DNA of 64,000 nucleotides from Thioclava sp. GXIMD2076 (GTDB lineage Bacteria; Pseudomonadota; Alphaproteobacteria; Rhodobacterales; Rhodobacteraceae): contig NZ_CP149932.1 in NCBI RefSeq assembly GCF_037949795.1, positions 2,469,001 to 2,533,000 on the forward strand, in the 5' to 3' direction. The translations under genes were made by a program, and so were the position numbers. The notes under the pieces are model-generated. The model did not search any database. It worked only from the letters and a program-made list of their open reading frames with translations, and was not told the DNA's origin. Numbering within the stretch: the stretch's first letter is position 1; every line of letters starts with the position of its first letter. Shown here piece by piece: positions 50,248 to 59,641 of this stretch.

Positions 50248-52368
50248 TCAGGCGCCCGCGTTCTTATAGGTGCCGCGATACTCGACCGCCGCCGCCCCAA
50301 AAATGTGGCGCGCATTCATCGTCACCACATCGGGGTTCATGCCGTCGAGCGTCTCCACCGTCGGGGCCTCATAACCCTCGAGATAGGCGTGCTGGATCGG
50401 CGGCATGTCGGAGGAGACCAGATACCAGGCGGTATCCGAGCCGCCCGCCGCGGCGCCCAGATGCCCCACCGTCGAGGGCGTCAGCGAGTTCGAGAACGGG
50501 TTCACATCCGCCGTCTTGGCCGGGGTAATCGTGGTGATGAACTGCCCCGCCACCATCTCGAGCGCGGGCGGCACGATCAGCCGGTCGGCCTCGATCGAGA
50601 GGAAGTCATCGCTGTCTTTCGAGCCGAACGCCCGCTGCTCCCACATCGCCTTGCGGGCGGCGGCAATCGAAGCGACCGAGATCGCGGCCGCGGTGCCCGC
50701 GAGATTGCCGTGATCGGCATGGAAGAGCGCCTTGCCATCGGATTTGAGCTTGGCGTTAGTGCGGAAGAGCGTCCAGACCATCGAGCTTTCCATCAACCGC
50801 GCGGCGGTGGCGAACTCGGTCGGGATGCGCTGGAAAGCGCCCATATCGTCATTGATCACCGCTTCAAAAGTGAGATTGATCGTGCGCCCACGGCGCTCGA
50901 CCTTCAGCCCTTCCGCCTCATCAACAAGACGGGCCTGTTTATACTCGCCATTCTCGCCCACAGGCTTCAATTGGAAGTCGCCCCCGAAGCGGACCGCATG
51001 CAGCTCGCGGAAATCGGCTGCCGAGATCGGTGCACCGGTCACCAGCTGCCAGCTGGCCGCGCGGCGCTGATAGGCGGCCAGAAGTGTGCGCTTCATCACC
51101 TCGGTGGTGATATAGGCAAAATCGCTGACACCGAGCGCCCCGCCGGTCATGGTGGTGGCCATCATGCCGCGCTTGACTTGCGCTGCCTCATCATAGCCGC
51201 GCGTGGCCCCGCCGAGATCCATCGCCATGCGCTTGATCCGCAGCCCGCGATAATCGGCGGCCGGCCCATCGGTCTTCTTCATCAGCGCCCCGATCATGCC
51301 TTCCATACGGGTGTCGGTCTCATCGCGCGTGATGCGGGCCGGATCATGGGCGGGGCTATGGCTGCGGCTTGGCGCTTCGGCGGCGGCCATCTGGGCCATG
51401 AAGCGGGTGCCGGCATCGCAGAGCGCCGTGCCATCATCGATGAGCGCATCGATATCGGCCTGCATCAGCCGGCCCGAGGTCAGGAAGGGCGCGGCCATCT
51501 CGCGGATGCCCTTCACCCGCGCCCGCTCGGCCGCCACCGGATCGGGCTGCGGTGCGGTCATCTGGGGTGCGGGCTGGGGCGCCGGTTGCGGCGGGGCCAT
51601 CATCACCGGTGCCGGTTGCGGGGCCGGTGCGGGCGGCGTCTGGGTTTGGGTGGTCGTGGGCGTGGTCATCAAAATCTCCTTGGGGTTGGGGGTGGCGCGG
51701 CGGGCCGCGTCCGGAACACGGGACAGGAGCTGCTCGAAGCTCGCGCCCGCACTCATGAAGGCCGCCTGCGCGGCCTCCATCGTGGCAAATCTTGTCAGGC
51801 TGGAGGTGGCAGCGGCACTGTCCTCGCCCGCGATCCCGTCGGCAAAGCCCTGTGCCACGGCCTCTTCGGGGCCATACCAGGTCTCGGCCTTCATGATCTC
51901 GCGGACCTCCTCGGGCGTCTTGCCCGAGGCGCTTGCATAGACGGCGGCATAGGTCTGGGCCGAGGCTCCGATCACATCGGCCTCACGGCGCATCTCGGCT
52001 TCGGTCCCGAAGACAAAACCCGACGGGTCATGGATCATCAGCTGCGAGCCCTGCGACATCAGGCGGCTGGTCCCTGCCATCAGGAGAAGCGAGGCGGCCG
52101 AAGCCGCAAGCCCCTCGACCACGATGGTGGTCCCGCCCGGATGGGCCGCGAGGATCGCGCGGATCTGCTCGCCCGCCCAGACATGGCCGCCGCCCGAATT
52201 GACCCGCACGGTCACCGGCCCCTCGCCCATGATCTGCAGCGCTTCGCGCACCATGCGCGGCGCGAAGAAGATATCGCTCTCGAGCATATAGCCCGCATAG
52301 TCATCCAGCAGCACCGTCCCGCTCAGGATCAGCTCGCCGCCCACAATCAGGTCACTCGCTTTCATCAT
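50248..52368 (-). CDS. ClpP-like prohead protease fused to major capsid protein
   Basis: A 706-residue two-domain protein. Residues 1-190 are a ClpP/S49-like serine protease with Ser90 in GLAASAASLL and His113 in MIHDPSG. After a Pro/Ala/Gln-rich linker (about 232-265, PAPAPQPAPVMMAPPQPA) comes the HK97-type major capsid protein. Fused forms of this kind are known in some phages; the protease is expected to cleave capsid parts during maturation. AGGAGAG lies upstream of the double-ATG start, which overlaps the portal gene by 17 bases. An internal ribosome-binding site and ATG at 51669 lie in the linker, so free capsid protein (473 residues) may also be made. Confidence 0.85.
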   Translation of the reverse strand: MMKASDLIVGGELILSGTVLLDDYAGYMLESDIFFAPRMVREALQIMGEGPVTVRVNSGGGHVWAGEQIRAILAAHPGGTTIVVEGLAASAASLLLMAGTSRLMSQGSQLMIHDPSGFVFGTEAEMRREADVIGASAQTYAAVYASASGKTPEEVREIMKAETWYGPEEAVAQGFADGIAGEDSAAATSSLTRFATMEAAQAAFMSAGASFEQLLSRVPDAARRATPNPKEILMTTPTTTQTQTPPAPAPQPAPVMMAPPQPAPQPAPQMTAPQPDPVAAERARVKGIREMAAPFLTSGRLMQADIDALIDDGTALCDAGTRFMAQMAAAEAPSRSHSPAHDPARITRDETDTRMEGMIGALMKKTDGPAADYRGLRIKRMAMDLGGATRGYDEAAQVKRGMMATTMTGGALGVSDFAYITTEVMKRTLLAAYQRRAASWQLVTGAPISAADFRELHAVRFGGDFQLKPVGENGEYKQARLVDEAEGLKVERRGRTINLTFEAVINDDMGAFQRIPTEFATAARLMESSMVWTLFRTNAKLKSDGKALFHADHGNLAGTAAAISVASIAAARKAMWEQRAFGSKDSDDFLSIEADRLIVPPALEMVAGQFITTITPAKTADVNPFSNSLTPSTVGHLGAAAGGSDTAWYLVSSDMPPIQHAYLEGYEAPTVETLDGMNPDVVTMNARHIFGAAAVEYRGTYKNAGA
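51667..51681 (-). promoter_or_regulatory. Internal ribosome-binding site and start within the protease-capsid gene
   Basis: On the coding strand AAGGAGATTTTGATG places a consensus Shine-Dalgarno 6 bases before an in-frame ATG at 51669, exactly at the linker between protease and capsid domains. Similar nested starts make scaffold or capsid forms in lambda-like heads. Confidence 0.65.
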
Positions 52369-53809
52369 CTCTCTCCTGTGTCTGTGCACCCGCCGCCGCT
52401 TTGGGCTGGACCGGATCGAGCCCCGCCGCCGCGTCTGCCGCGTGGTCCTGCGCCCGCTCGGCGCGGATCGTGTCAGGATCGCGCCCAAGCTCGCGCTGGG
52501 TGCGCTGGCGGGAGTTCAGCCCTGCCTCGACTTCCTCGATCATCGCGGGGATCTCTTTCGTCGGATCGACAAGGATCCGCCGGGGCGGCGTCCAGTCGAT
52601 GGTGAAGGCGGGAAGCGCCGCCCCTTTGACCGCCAGCCCCTCGCGGAACCAGCGCTCCATGCCGCGGCAGAACTGGCCGATCATCAGCCCGCGCTGCCAC
52701 ATGCGCACCAGCCGGTCCATCTCCATCCGCCCCATCCGGCCCGAGGAGAAGTTCACGCCCTTCAGATCGCCCGCGAGCGCCTCGTAGCTGATGCCGAGGC
52801 CCATCGCGACCATGCCAAGGCCACGGCGCATGAACTCGTCATAACCGTCGATCCTCGGCGGGTTGGTGAAGTTGGGCTTTGCCCCCGCGGGGAGGTTGAC
52901 CACCGCCCCCGGGGCCAGCTCCTCGAGCCCCGCGCCGGCATTGGCCGGACGGGTGGCCGCATCCTCCCATTCGATCACCACCGCCATCAGCGCGGCCATC
53001 TTCTGCTTGAGGATCTGCGCTTCCTGATAATCGCCCAACTCGCCCAGCGTCATCATCACCGGCGCCAGCCACGGCACACCGCGCAGCTGGTCCGCGCGGT
53101 CAAAGCGGCGGATATGCAGGATGTCGGACCAATGCACCCGCGTGGAGCTGAGAGCGCGACGGTTCTGCACGGCGCCCGGATGCTCGTTATAGAGGTGATA
53201 GGCCTCGATCGCGCCGGTGGGCCCGTATTCGATCCCCTCCACCACGAGGTTCTGCCCATGCGATTGCACCGTCATATCGAGATAATCAGCCTCGATCAGC
53301 TCGACCTGATAGGGCAGCCGCAGCTGCGGATCATGGCGCGGATTGCGCATGCGCCTACGCACCAGCACCTCGCCATCGGCAAAGACCGTCGACATCACGA
53401 TCCCCTGCATCTCGAAGAGGTCATACTCGCCAAGCGCATCGATATCGGGGGTCAAGAGATGCTGGAGCGCGGCCTCCACCTGCGTTTTGTCCTGCCCCTT
53501 GCCTTGCCCGCCCTCCATGCGGATCGAGGGCGTGATCCCCTCACCCACCACATTGGCCACCACCACATCGCGCCCGCGCGCCGCATAGGGGCGGTTGCGG
53601 ATCATGTCGCGCGAGAGATTGCGCATCCGCGCGCGATGGCCGAAGGCTGCGGCATCGGCCGAGGAGCCCGGCGCTTTCCAGCCATAGGTGCGCCGTCCGC
53701 GCGAGGCGGCATCGAAGTTCATCAGCTGTGCGGCCCCCGCTCGGGCGCGCAGCCGTTTATAGCCCGCTTCAGGACTGAAGAAGGACACCATACGGTCGAT
53801 CGGGTTCAT
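52352..53809 (-). CDS. Phage portal protein (lambda gpB-like)
   Basis: A 485-residue portal protein of the lambda family. It starts with NPIDRMVSFFSPEAGYKRLR; further blocks are RDMIRNRPYAARGRDVVVAN and VEGIEYGPTGAIEAYHLYNE. Portals form the dodecameric ring through which DNA is packaged. The ATG at 53809 was chosen because the longer frame extends into a different reading frame of the gpW-like gene. It is followed by the protease-capsid gene with a 17-base overlap. Confidence 0.88.
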   Translation of the reverse strand: MNPIDRMVSFFSPEAGYKRLRARAGAAQLMNFDAASRGRRTYGWKAPGSSADAAAFGHRARMRNLSRDMIRNRPYAARGRDVVVANVVGEGITPSIRMEGGQGKGQDKTQVEAALQHLLTPDIDALGEYDLFEMQGIVMSTVFADGEVLVRRRMRNPRHDPQLRLPYQVELIEADYLDMTVQSHGQNLVVEGIEYGPTGAIEAYHLYNEHPGAVQNRRALSSTRVHWSDILHIRRFDRADQLRGVPWLAPVMMTLGELGDYQEAQILKQKMAALMAVVIEWEDAATRPANAGAGLEELAPGAVVNLPAGAKPNFTNPPRIDGYDEFMRRGLGMVAMGLGISYEALAGDLKGVNFSSGRMGRMEMDRLVRMWQRGLMIGQFCRGMERWFREGLAVKGAALPAFTIDWTPPRRILVDPTKEIPAMIEEVEAGLNSRQRTQRELGRDPDTIRAERAQDHAADAAAGLDPVQPKAAAGAQTQERDDESE

Positions 53810-53814
53810 GGATC

Positions 53815-54018
53815 TCAGAGCCCCCGCAATGTTCTGGGATAGCTCACCTTGAAGCGGCCCGTGCCTGCGCCCGAGAGCTGGTCTTTCATCATCACCAGCG
53901 TGGCGCGCATCTCGTCGAGCGTGCGGCATTCCACCCGCTCGCCATTGATCTGCACCACCCGCGCGCCGGTCGCGATCGCCCGCTCCATGCGGGTGATATC
54001 TGCTGCTGTCCAAGCCAT
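53815..54018 (-). CDS. gpW-like head-tail joining protein
   Basis: A 67-residue protein with the length and helix pattern of lambda gpW (WTAADITRMERAIATGARVV, RTLDEMRATLVMMKDQLSG). It lies between the terminase and portal genes, as in lambda (A, W, B). It helps stabilise packaged DNA and prepare the head for tail attachment. Confidence 0.8.
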   Translation of the reverse strand: MAWTAADITRMERAIATGARVVQINGERVECRTLDEMRATLVMMKDQLSGAGTGRFKVSYPRTLRGL

Positions 54019-54020
54019 CT

Positions 54021-56246
54021 CTAGCGTCTCCGAAGATATCTGATGCCCATGTTCGCAGGTTGCGGGCGCGGTGTGTAGGGAGGCGTATCGGGATCACCCG
54101 CCGCCTCTGGTTCTGTCTCTTGATCCGGCTCGGATGCGTCCGGTTCGGGTGCCTCGCCCGCTTCCGGCGCAAGGCGCACGGCCAAGGGATTGGCCACGCC
54201 CAGCACCGCCCAATCGGGCGGATCCTCCCAGTTGATGCGGCTCAGGCCCTTATGCTCGGCCAGTGCCAGCGCCTGCACCGAGAGATCGAGCGTCTCGTTG
54301 CGTTTGACGCCGGCCTTCAGCTCGTAGCCCTTCGGGCCACGGCGCTCGGCCAGCAGTTCGGCCAGATGCTCTTCCTCCAGCCAGTCGGGCGTGTGCTGCG
54401 CGCCGGGGCCCCGCTCGAACCGCCCGAGTGCCGCCATCACCGAATCCTTCAGCCGGTCGGTCGCCATATTGAGGAGCCGGACTGCACGGGCTTTGCGGCC
54501 TTTTGAGCCCCGCGCGGGGGCGGCATACCAGACCTGGTCCGAGAGGTTCGGCCCGCCCCGCCCGATGGAGAGGAACCACAGATCCCCCTCGCCCGCCTTG
54601 CGCCGCCCGCGCCAGAAGCGCTCGGCATGGTCCGACCACCCCGCAGGCCCGTTGAAGTCCACCGCGACCGCGCAAGGGGCCAAGGCCCAGGGCTGGCCCT
54701 CGACCGGATAGGTGCGGCCGGCCAGCTGGGTGAGTGCGCCGGCATCCTCGGCATAACGGCCGGGATCGAGGGCGCGGACCTCGCCCTCGTCGTTGCGGGC
54801 TTTTGGCGCCCCTTCGGGCGGTTGCGCCAGCGCGAAGCGGTCGATAATCACGCGCTCGCCCTGCGCGCCCCAGGCCATGACCAGCGCCTCGAAGCGGTTG
54901 CCCTGCACATCGACCGAAGTGGTGATGAAGCGCGTCCAGCCGGGCGCGGTCCTGCGGTCGAGCCTCACTGCCTGCTCGGAGAGCATGGTGGTGGTCAGCT
55001 CGCCCTCGATCTGCAACCCATGCGGCACATAAGGCTCGCCGCGCTCGGTGAAGTAGACGCGGGAGAGCTCGGTATAATCGCCGAACTGCTCGGCCTGCCG
55101 GAGTGCCAGCTCGTAGGAGGTCACGATCCCTTCCCAGCTGGCAAAGGCCGCCGCCGCCCCGTTGAGCGAATAGCTGGCCACATCGGTAGCGCGCAGATCC
55201 GGATCACCAATGGTCACCAGTGCCCGTTTGCCATCCGCGCCAACGGTCGTGCCCTCATGCAGCCAGCCGCCGTGCCCTTTGAGGATCTGGCGGTTCATCT
55301 CGTTCTTGTGCCGGTGGCTGTAAAGCGCGCCGCAATGCGGGCAGCCCATCTCGGCCCGCGCCCCTGCAACGGCAGGCTCGAGCGTGTTGTCATAGCGCAG
55401 GTGTTTGAAGTGCGGCTCGAAGAGATCGCCGCATTCGCGGCATTCCCAATAAAACCGCCCCCGCGTCCCCTCGTTATAGATCCGCACGATGCCCCCAGAC
55501 ACAGGCGGCAGCTCATGCGGGTTCTGTGGCCCCGCCTTCCAGGTCTCGTCGGTCACCGGAAAGGCCGGTGTGCTCTCGAGAAGCACGCAGCCGCGCGACA
55601 TGAAGGTCCGGATCCGCTGGCGCGCCATCCCGTAGGGGCTGCCCTCGGGCGCGTCCTTCGGCCCCAACACCTGCGGCATGTGATCGTAATCGGTCAGCAG
55701 CACCAGTCGCTGCGAGCGCGAGGACAGCTGACGCGCCACCGGATAGCCGATGGTGAGCCGCATCCCTTTGAAGCGCTTGCGCGAGAAGGTGCTGTCATCA
55801 CGCGCCCGTCCCAGCCGCTCGCGCACCATCCGGCTATGCTCGATCATCGGGTCGAGCTTCTCCTCCACCCAGGCATCGGCATCGGGCTTCGACATATGGA
55901 TGATCTGCACCGGAGCCGGCGCGCACATCACCGAATGCACCGCCACCGTGATCAGCATCGTGGTCTTGGCCGATTGCGACGGCCCCACGAAGCAGACCGA
56001 TTTGAACTTGCGCGACTGGGTGATATCGGCAGGCTCGACCATATAGGGCGCGACCGAACGGTCAAAGAGCGACCAGTCCGTGCCGATCGGCACCTGCATG
56101 AACTGCTCGGCCGCATCGGTCACCGAGATCCGCGAGGGCGGATCCAGAAGCGGCAGCGCATCGGCCAATAGCTCGCGCGGCTGCGTCCAGGCGGGCAGCG
56201 GCGGGATGGTCAGCACCGACGCCCCGCGATCCATCATCTCGACCAT
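54021..56246 (-). CDS. Terminase large subunit (GpA-like)
   Basis: A 741-residue packaging ATPase-nuclease of the lambda GpA family. Walker-A-like VGPSQSAKTTML lies near residue 88, a Zn-binding Cys cluster ECRECGDLFEPHF with CPHCGALYSH near residues 270-310, and a C-terminal nuclease region. Terminase cuts concatemeric DNA at cos and drives it into the head. It starts a few bases after the small subunit, so both are coexpressed. Confidence 0.92.
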   Translation of the reverse strand: MVEMMDRGASVLTIPPLPAWTQPRELLADALPLLDPPSRISVTDAAEQFMQVPIGTDWSLFDRSVAPYMVEPADITQSRKFKSVCFVGPSQSAKTTMLITVAVHSVMCAPAPVQIIHMSKPDADAWVEEKLDPMIEHSRMVRERLGRARDDSTFSRKRFKGMRLTIGYPVARQLSSRSQRLVLLTDYDHMPQVLGPKDAPEGSPYGMARQRIRTFMSRGCVLLESTPAFPVTDETWKAGPQNPHELPPVSGGIVRIYNEGTRGRFYWECRECGDLFEPHFKHLRYDNTLEPAVAGARAEMGCPHCGALYSHRHKNEMNRQILKGHGGWLHEGTTVGADGKRALVTIGDPDLRATDVASYSLNGAAAAFASWEGIVTSYELALRQAEQFGDYTELSRVYFTERGEPYVPHGLQIEGELTTTMLSEQAVRLDRRTAPGWTRFITTSVDVQGNRFEALVMAWGAQGERVIIDRFALAQPPEGAPKARNDEGEVRALDPGRYAEDAGALTQLAGRTYPVEGQPWALAPCAVAVDFNGPAGWSDHAERFWRGRRKAGEGDLWFLSIGRGGPNLSDQVWYAAPARGSKGRKARAVRLLNMATDRLKDSVMAALGRFERGPGAQHTPDWLEEEHLAELLAERRGPKGYELKAGVKRNETLDLSVQALALAEHKGLSRINWEDPPDWAVLGVANPLAVRLAPEAGEAPEPDASEPDQETEPEAAGDPDTPPYTPRPQPANMGIRYLRRR

Positions 56247-56249
56247 GTC

Positions 56250-56912
56250 CTAAAGCCCCATCTCGTCCTGACGGAACTCCGCCAGATCCTCCACCACGCC
56301 CGCACCGAGGATCGAGCGCTCGATCCGCTCGCGCATCTTCATCACCACCTTGTCGCAGCGCGCCTCGACCTTCGCGACCTCCTCGACCCCGAGCCCGAGA
56401 TCGCGCTCGAGATGGTCGGGCATCGTGCCCAAGGCCGTGGCCACCACCCCGATCAGATCCTCCAAGAGCTCGGAGACCCGCGCCGCCCGCACCAGCTCGC
56501 CCCGCTGCTCGGCCACGCGGTTACGGTGATACTCGGCCTCGGACCATTCGCGCAGCTGCTTGGCGGTCAGCCCGCCCTCTTCCTCTTCCTGCTCCTCATC
56601 GAGGTTGCGGAAGGCGAGCGAGGCCTGCATCGCATGCGCCTCGCGCGAGGCCTTGGTCGCGCGGCTCTGTTCGTCCCGCGCCATGCGCCAGGCATAGCAT
56701 TGCGAGAGCCGGAACTCGTAGGAGACACCGTTCTGGCCCGCGGTCTCCACGGGCATGCCTTGGCCCACCCATTTGCTGACCGAGTTCTCCGAGACATTGA
56801 AGGCGATGGCGAGCTGTGCGCGGTTCATCACCCCATCCGCCAACCCGTCGGGCAGCGGATAGAGCGCGGTATCGAGCACGCTCCCGTCCGCCAGCGTGAC
56901 AAGGTTGTCCAT
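56250..56912 (-). CDS. Terminase small subunit (Nu1-like)
   Basis: A 220-residue DNA-recognition subunit. The N-terminal helix-turn-helix (MNRAQLAIAFNVSENSVSKWV at about 29-49) and the later acidic and coiled-coil region (DEEQEEEEGGLTAKQLREWS) fit the Nu1/DUF1441 family. It binds the cos region and brings the large subunit. The cos site itself should be nearby, on the non-coding side, but was not identified. Confidence 0.82.
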   Translation of the reverse strand: MDNLVTLADGSVLDTALYPLPDGLADGVMNRAQLAIAFNVSENSVSKWVGQGMPVETAGQNGVSYEFRLSQCYAWRMARDEQSRATKASREAHAMQASLAFRNLDEEQEEEEGGLTAKQLREWSEAEYHRNRVAEQRGELVRAARVSELLEDLIGVVATALGTMPDHLERDLGLGVEEVAKVEARCDKVVMKMRERIERSILGAGVVEDLAEFRQDEMGL

Positions 56913-57044
56913 CGGACACTCCCTCCAATCTCAAGAATAACAACAACAACCCCAACCCCACCTGCGGGAAACTCCAGAACAGGTGAAAGTCACGGGGTGC
57001 GAATTACCCGCATGCGGGCATGGGCCCGGAAGGACCCGTGGGGC
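56913..57044. other. Short gap upstream of the terminase genes
   Basis: About 130 bases with runs of AACAACAACAACAACCCCAACC near 56938-56965. In lambda-like phages the cos site lies just before the terminase genes, so this is where cos would be sought. Confidence 0.35.
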
Positions 57045-57755
57045 TTACCCGAAGCGCTTGGCGATCATCTTGGCGAGCGTCCGGCCCAGATGGACGGGCA
57101 GCCGCGTCTCGTAGATCCGCTCGGCCTCGGCGAAGAAGCCGAGACGCTTGTGATAGACCGGCACCTTGTCCGACAGGATCGCCACGCGCTCGGCGATGCC
57201 CGAGGGCCCGCGCTTGTAGATGTCCTGCGTGAGCCCCGCTTTGGGCACGAAATACCGCGCCCGTTTGGGTTTGCGCTTGCGCGAGGCCGTCGTCTCGTTA
57301 GCAGACCGGTCCCGCTGGGCATTCAGCGCCGAGAGCACCTGATTGCGCTCGCCCGTCGACCAATTGCCATAGGCATCGAGCCGCGCGCCCTCGGCAGGGA
57401 TCACCGACTGGATAATGCCTTCAAAGGCGAGGTTCTGCGAAAGCAGCTTCTCGAAACCCGTCTGCCCCCGCGGCCCGCCCTCTTCCTGCACCTTCAGGTA
57501 ATGGCGCCGGCCGATTGTCGCGCGCTCCTCGACCGACGCCTCCAGATCGGAGCTGCGGGCTTTGCGAACTCGGAACGCGTTCTGCGTGAACCGCGTGGGC
57601 CGGTCGAAGACCACATTCATTCGCTCCGCCACATGCGCCCGGGCCTCCTCCACCGTGTCATTGAGCGCCCAGGTCGAGGCAATCGCCACATCGCGCTTGG
57701 CCAGCGTGTCGAGGGCAGTGGTGAAGCCGGAGGTGTCGAGGATGGGGTTAGGCAT
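57045..57755 (-). CDS. Phage protein with resemblance to minor tail protein Z
   Basis: A 236-residue basic protein. The N-terminal part (RDVAIASTWALNDTVEEARA, then RFTQNAFRVRKA) recalls lambda-type gpZ, which completes the tail. The rest has no clear match. It lies upstream of the terminase, not among tail genes, so the call is tentative. It overlaps the preceding gene by 8 bases. Confidence 0.45.
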   Translation of the reverse strand: MPNPILDTSGFTTALDTLAKRDVAIASTWALNDTVEEARAHVAERMNVVFDRPTRFTQNAFRVRKARSSDLEASVEERATIGRRHYLKVQEEGGPRGQTGFEKLLSQNLAFEGIIQSVIPAEGARLDAYGNWSTGERNQVLSALNAQRDRSANETTASRKRKPKRARYFVPKAGLTQDIYKRGPSGIAERVAILSDKVPVYHKRLGFFAEAERIYETRLPVHLGRTLAKMIAKRFG

Positions 57756-58035
57756 TGCAGAACCATTCGGGCGAGTGCGGAAAGATCACCTCCTCGGCCA
57801 CGAGCTCGGCATTGGCTGGCAGGAGGCGCGACACTTCAAAGACTGCGCGCCCGCCGATCAGACCGAAGAAGCGCAGGACAAGATAGCCGATCGGTCCCTC
57901 CGGTCCGACCATCCGGCAGCACCATTCATTCGTGGTCTCAACAGGAGCGACCGTCGAAGCCTTGAAGGACACCCGCATCCGCACCCCTCGCCCATCCTCC
58001 GACGGGTCGAACCATACGCGTTCAACCTTATGCAT
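57748..58035 (-). CDS. Small phage protein of unknown function
   Basis: A 95-residue protein (VWFDPSEDGRGVRMRVSFKA, then CCRMVGPEGPIGYLVLRFFG). No family recognised. The ATG at 58035 was preferred to a TTG 34 codons upstream, because a strong terminator-like hairpin lies between the two. It overlaps the gpZ-like gene. Confidence 0.5.
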   Translation of the reverse strand: MHKVERVWFDPSEDGRGVRMRVSFKASTVAPVETTNEWCCRMVGPEGPIGYLVLRFFGLIGGRAVFEVSRLLPANAELVAEEVIFPHSPEWFCNA

Positions 58036-58063
58036 ATCGCCACCGATGTCTGGAAATGGAAAA

Positions 58064-58092
58064 CGCCCGCAAGGTCTTTCAACCTTCGGGCG
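58064..58092 (-). terminator. Terminator of the upstream hypothetical phage gene
   Basis: CGCCCG-AAGGT / ACCTT-CGGGCG forms an 11-bp stem (one bulge) with loop TTGAAAG, then TTTTCC on the minus strand. Confidence 0.75.
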
Positions 58093-58133
58093 CTCGTGTG
58101 GTGACTGCAAAATGTCAAATGGCTTTGCCGCAG

Positions 58134-58805
58134 TCAATAACTATTTTTCCACGGAGAGAGCGGAGGCTGGCCAGCAGAGACCCTGATCGTATCGAGGTAG
58201 CCCGGAACACGCAGCTGGATTGACACCTCTAGCAACGCTCCGCACCAGTCGAGATAGGCGCGACGACGACGCGCCGCATCGACGCCGCCACCGATAATCC
58301 TGATTGGACAGAACTGGCTGGTGACCTCGCGACGATGGCGACATGCTGACAGATACTCCCACGTCTCTCCGTCCACGGCCTGAGCAATCTGCTCTCCATC
58401 ATCATCGAACTCCCAACCAACCGGCACCACATGACGTCGCGCAGATCCCCGCCAATCCGGCGCAGTCCCTGCCCGCGCATGGGTCGCCACCAGTACCGCC
58501 ATCTCGCGCCCGAACATCGGGTTCAGCTCCAGCGCCTCGACCGCCGCCGCGATCATCGCCGCGTCGGGATGCACATGCGGCGCAGGGCCAGCGCCGCCAC
58601 CATCGACGCGGCAGCCGAGCTTGGCCTGTTGCATCATCCGCCATTCGGGAGAGACGCCCACGCGATCGAACTCATGCGCCCCGCTATGGTCGAAATCCAT
58701 CCGAGCATTCTCCGGCCCGAAGGCCCATTCCAGCGCCGAGCGCACACTCATCACCCGAGGCCCTGCCGCCACGATCCGGTCCCGCCGCACATCCGTCATC
58801 ATCAT
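58134..58805 (-). CDS. Hypothetical phage protein
   Basis: A 223-residue protein of unknown function (MTDVRRDRIVAAGPRVMSVR). Parts resemble DNA- or RNA-binding regulatory proteins only loosely. It starts at a run of three ATG codons that overlaps the stop of the preceding gene (ATGA), so translation is coupled. It ends before a terminator. Confidence 0.55.
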   Translation of the reverse strand: MMMTDVRRDRIVAAGPRVMSVRSALEWAFGPENARMDFDHSGAHEFDRVGVSPEWRMMQQAKLGCRVDGGGAGPAPHVHPDAAMIAAAVEALELNPMFGREMAVLVATHARAGTAPDWRGSARRHVVPVGWEFDDDGEQIAQAVDGETWEYLSACRHRREVTSQFCPIRIIGGGVDAARRRRAYLDWCGALLEVSIQLRVPGYLDTIRVSAGQPPLSPWKNSY

Positions 58806-59380
58806 TGCTCTGCCCCTGCCAGCTTCGCGATTTTCTCGCATTGGTTCATCGCCACCTGCCGCCGGTGGCGGAAGGCCATGTCGTCATCGGAGACCTGCCG
58901 GCCGGCGGCCATGTTCTCCTCGATCAGCATCAGGCGGCGCAGGTTCTCCCGCGCCTTCTCGCGCAGCTGGCTGGCAGCGAACGCATTGGGCCAGCGGCGG
59001 GTATCCTTGACCGCACGGCGCAGCTCGGGCGCCCAGCCATCGCGCAGCGCCTCGCGCCCCATGCCGCTGGCAAAGACCGCGCGCATCAGCGGGCTGCCGG
59101 TCTCTTCGGGCGGATCGATCTCGGCGGCCTTCTTCAGGATCTGCGCGCCCGCCCAGATCCGGTCCCCGCGCGCCCCGCCCGGATGCGCGACGATCTCTTC
59201 CTTGAGCGCATCGAGATTGATCTGGGACATATAGGCGAGCTTGCCGCTCACCTCCTCGATCATCTCCTCGAAACCCGCCTTGGTCACGGTCGAGGGGCGC
59301 CCGAGCCCCAGCCGCATGAGCGGCTCGAAGAGCACCGCCCGCACACGCTTCTCGCCGGTCGCCTGTTCCACACTGTCCAT
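58802..59380 (-). CDS. Hypothetical phage protein, helical
   Basis: A 192-residue mainly helical protein (VTKAGFEEMIEEVSGKLAYM, later LREKARENLRRLMLIEEN). No family recognised. It is the first gene of a two-gene unit that begins after an AT-rich intergenic block and is translationally coupled to the next gene. Confidence 0.55.
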   Translation of the reverse strand: MDSVEQATGEKRVRAVLFEPLMRLGLGRPSTVTKAGFEEMIEEVSGKLAYMSQINLDALKEEIVAHPGGARGDRIWAGAQILKKAAEIDPPEETGSPLMRAVFASGMGREALRDGWAPELRRAVKDTRRWPNAFAASQLREKARENLRRLMLIEENMAAGRQVSDDDMAFRHRRQVAMNQCEKIAKLAGAEQ

Positions 59381-59479
59381 GTCACCGCTCCTTTCTCAGC
59401 AATGGCCGAAAGCCCGCCGCAAGCAAGACGCTCAGGGCGGTGCGATCCGGTATTTCTCTTTTCTTTTCATCTCTTCTCT

Positions 59480-59641
59480 TCTCCTTTCGGCGGTTACAGA
59501 AACCGTGCAAAAAAAGGGAAGACAGCCGAATATTCACGGAAAATTCCGTGTCATTTCCGTTTTGATCTGTGTTTTTCCGTAACCGTTCCGGAATATTCTG
59601 TAACCGTAACAGAATATCACTGATTACACAGAAACTCCGCA
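59480..59641. promoter_or_regulatory. AT-rich block with nested inverted repeats
   Basis: Perfect repeat ATATTCTGT-(7)-ACAGAATAT at 59593-59617, CGGTT-ACAGA-AACCG near 59489, and repeats GGAAAATTCC and TTCCGT-type between. The block lies between the early replication gene and the late leftward genes. It could be an origin, a promoter control region or a late-gene switch. Confidence 0.45.

Noticed and set aside
52442..56171. Long plus-strand frames opposite the portal and terminase genes
   Set aside because: They mirror genes with strong family matches on the other strand.
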